Below are positions 6,047 to 7,158 of a stretch of 7,158 bases of DNA, piece by piece (position 1 is the stretch's first letter; every line of letters begins with the position of its first letter). Made by a program: the position numbers and the translations under genes. The stretch spans positions 1 to 7,158 of the forward strand of contig JAISHZ010000350.1 of NCBI GenBank assembly GCA_031262285.1. The letters run 5' to 3'. This DNA comes from Lachnospiraceae bacterium (GTDB taxonomy: Bacteria > Bacillota_A > Clostridia > Lachnospirales > Lachnospiraceae). The notes beneath the pieces were generated by a model. The model was not told the DNA's origin and searched no databases. It saw nothing but the letters and a program-made list of their open reading frames with translations.

Positions 6047-6091
6047 CTGCTGCGTAACCATCGGGAAGGAAGAGATGCGGTTACGCAGCAG
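6047..6091 (+). promoter_or_regulatory. Strong 13-bp inverted repeat upstream of trmL
   Basis: CTGCTGCGTAACC (6047-6059) and GGTTACGCAGCAG (6079-6091) are exact reverse complements with a 19-nt loop. The stem could extend inward through ATC/GAT with a bulge. It ends 26 nt before the trmL SD. Without a T-run it is not a standard intrinsic terminator. Plausible roles are a 3' stability element for the upstream mRNA, a processing site or a protein operator. Confidence 0.6.
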
Positions 6092-6131
6092 GATTTCCAA
6101 TGAAAAGGTCACATGGAAGGGAGGAACTTTC

Positions 6132-6638
6132 GTGCATATTGTGTTACTTGAGCCGGAGATTCCCGGAAACACAGGCAATATCGGCAGGACATGTGCCGCT
6201 ACCCATACACCCTTACATTTGATAGAACCGTTGGGATTTCAAGTGACAGAACGAGCGATTCGCAGAGCGGGGATGGATTATTGGAAACAGATAGAGCTTT
6301 ATCAGTATTCCGATTTTGAACATTTTCAACGTGAGCATCCGCAAGGTCGGATATGGATGGCGACGACCAAAGCAAGACGCTCCTATACCGATGTTTCTTT
6401 TGGAAAAGAAGATTTCATCCTGTTTGGGAAGGAAAGCGCCGGGATCCCAGAAGAAATTCTGATACAAAATGAACCCACCTGCATTAGAATCCCGATGTAT
6501 TCAGACATACGGTCTTTGAATCTATCCAATTCTGTAGCAATCGTTCTTTATGAAGCACTGCGTCAGCACGGTTTCGCGGGAATGTCCGACACAGGCGAAC
6601 TACATCATCATTCTTGGGATATACCGGAAGATCTGTAA
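6132..6638 (+). CDS. trmL: tRNA (cytidine(34)-2'-O)-methyltransferase TrmL (SpoU/TrmH family)
   Basis: A SPOUT-class enzyme that uses S-adenosylmethionine to 2'-O-methylate the wobble base of tRNA-Leu isoacceptors. The GTG at 6132 is chosen because an excellent SD, AAGGGAGG (6117-6124), lies 7 nt before it and the protein then begins directly at the family's first strand (HIVLLEPEIPGNTGN), giving 168 residues against about 157 in E. coli. The upstream in-frame ATG at 6033 would place the whole 13-bp hairpin inside the gene. Motif 1 is EPEIPGNTGNIGRT (residues 7-20, with N16 and R19), motif 2 FGKESAGIPEEI (from 98), and motif 3 IRIPMYSDIRSLNLSNSVAI (from 118), which builds the trefoil-knot cofactor pocket. 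The last 31 bp overlap the convergent metallopeptidase gene. Confidence 0.95.
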   Translation: MHIVLLEPEIPGNTGNIGRTCAATHTPLHLIEPLGFQVTERAIRRAGMDYWKQIELYQYSDFEHFQREHPQGRIWMATTKARRSYTDVSFGKEDFILFGKESAGIPEEILIQNEPTCIRIPMYSDIRSLNLSNSVAIVLYEALRQHGFAGMSDTGELHHHSWDIPEDL

Positions 6639-7158
6639 TATTGCATGACCAGTTTTACAACGCGGTTATAACTTAATATTCCATCTTCAATCCCATTTGC
6701 TTTCAGATTCACATCAATAATAGCGTCGGTCACGGCATCGACTTCTTCTGTTTGAAACCATTGTGTTGATTCGATGCGCTCCCACTCCGCACTTGTCACG
6801 AAAACATTGTCGCGATTCACCACGGATAAAATATCCGGCTGTTTCATATACAGAGCGACATTGTCTCCGAAAGCATGATATAGATCGTTGTCAAGGTAGT
6901 TGAGTACACTCAGATACCCACTATATTGAAAGAAAATATCATCAGACTGGATACAAGCCAAAAAACCAATAAAATTCGCCTCATCTTCCAATAGGTACCC
7001 GCGTAAGTGTGCCAGTTCATGACACATGGTAGCGGGTTTGTTCATGATATACATGACTTGATTGTAATTGGCTTCCATAGAAAAGGGGAAATAATACCCT
7101 TGAATATACTGTTGACAACAAAAATCAGAAGTAAGCATAGATTTCGGTTTGGGATAAA
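6608..7158 (-). CDS. C-terminal part of DUF3810-type zinc metallopeptidase (partial, N-terminus outside window)
   Basis: The minus-strand frame is open to the right edge, reading YPKPKS before the methionine at 7138. That methionine is therefore probably internal and the true start lies beyond the window. The visible part, about 183 residues, carries TMCHELAHLRGYLLEDEANF: the HExxH zinc site (H40, E41, H44 counted from the methionine) with downstream acidic residues E51 and E53 as third-ligand candidates. The YP-x-PK and FPFSMEANYN stretches fit the DUF3810 family as I remember it, whose N-terminal part has transmembrane helices. Activity on envelope substrates is plausible but unproven. The TGA at 6608-6610 lies inside the trmL reading frame. 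Confidence 0.8.
   Translation of the reverse strand, partial: YPKPKSMLTSDFCCQQYIQGYYFPFSMEANYNQVMYIMNKPATMCHELAHLRGYLLEDEANFIGFLACIQSDDIFFQYSGYLSVLNYLDNDLYHAFGDNVALYMKQPDILSVVNRDNVFVTSAEWERIESTQWFQTEEVDAVTDAIIDVNLKANGIEDGILSYNRVVKLVMQYYRSSGISQE

Noticed and set aside
6033..6131. ATG 6033 as trmL start
   Set aside because: It would add 33 residues not expected in the family and place the strong hairpin in the coding sequence. GTG 6132 has a near-perfect SD.

Overview
The window looks like chromosomal DNA of a low-to-moderate GC Gram-positive anaerobe of the class Clostridia, most likely Lachnospiraceae or a close relative. This is an inference from gene content: strong Shine-Dalgarno (SD) sequences, a VanW/PG-binding envelope protein, a DUF3810-type metallopeptidase, an Lrp-aminotransferase pair like Bacillus alaR-alaT, and a membrane-anchored unknown protein beside nth that I associate with Lachnospiraceae. 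No rRNA, tRNA, transposase, phage gene or CRISPR array is visible.

Layout. Positions 1-128 hold the last codons of an upstream gene, probably an ABC-F ATPase. nth (endonuclease III, 154-822) follows it. A convergent gene of unknown function (884-1495, minus strand) encodes a one-pass membrane protein with a TPR-like C-terminal part. A near-consensus sigma-A promoter (1480-1508) overlaps the start of that gene and reads rightward into a 34-residue membrane peptide (1559-1663). From about 1690 to 2088 there is no convincing protein gene, but there is dense inverted-repeat structure that I read as a structured RNA or long 5' leader. A run of plus-strand genes follows: VanW-family envelope protein (2089-3591), stand-alone AIR-synthase C-terminal-domain protein (3635-4246), Lrp/AsnC regulator (4332-4835), class I aminotransferase overlapping it by ATGA (4832-6007), and trmL (6132-6638). 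The right edge holds the C-terminal part of a minus-strand DUF3810-type metallopeptidase that overlaps trmL tail to tail by 31 bp.

Most interesting part. The gap at 1690-2088 contains (i) a long-range stem, 1707-1723 with 1829-1845, with 15 of 17 positions paired; (ii) three GTTAC copies that compete for one GTAAC; (iii) a near-perfect 27-nt hairpin at 1788-1814; and (iv) a perfect 13-bp stem, 1912-1924 with 2010-2022. The 3' arm of that last stem can pair instead with the SD of the VanW gene (2079-2087). This is the arrangement expected of a translational RNA switch. I cannot match it to an RNA family I know, and strand and function are inferred.

Gene relationships. nth (DNA repair), the Lrp-aminotransferase pair (probably alanine metabolism) and trmL (tRNA wobble modification) are housekeeping functions. 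VanW and DUF3810 point to the cell envelope. The AIRS_C protein lacks the ATP-binding half of its family and its substrate is unknown.
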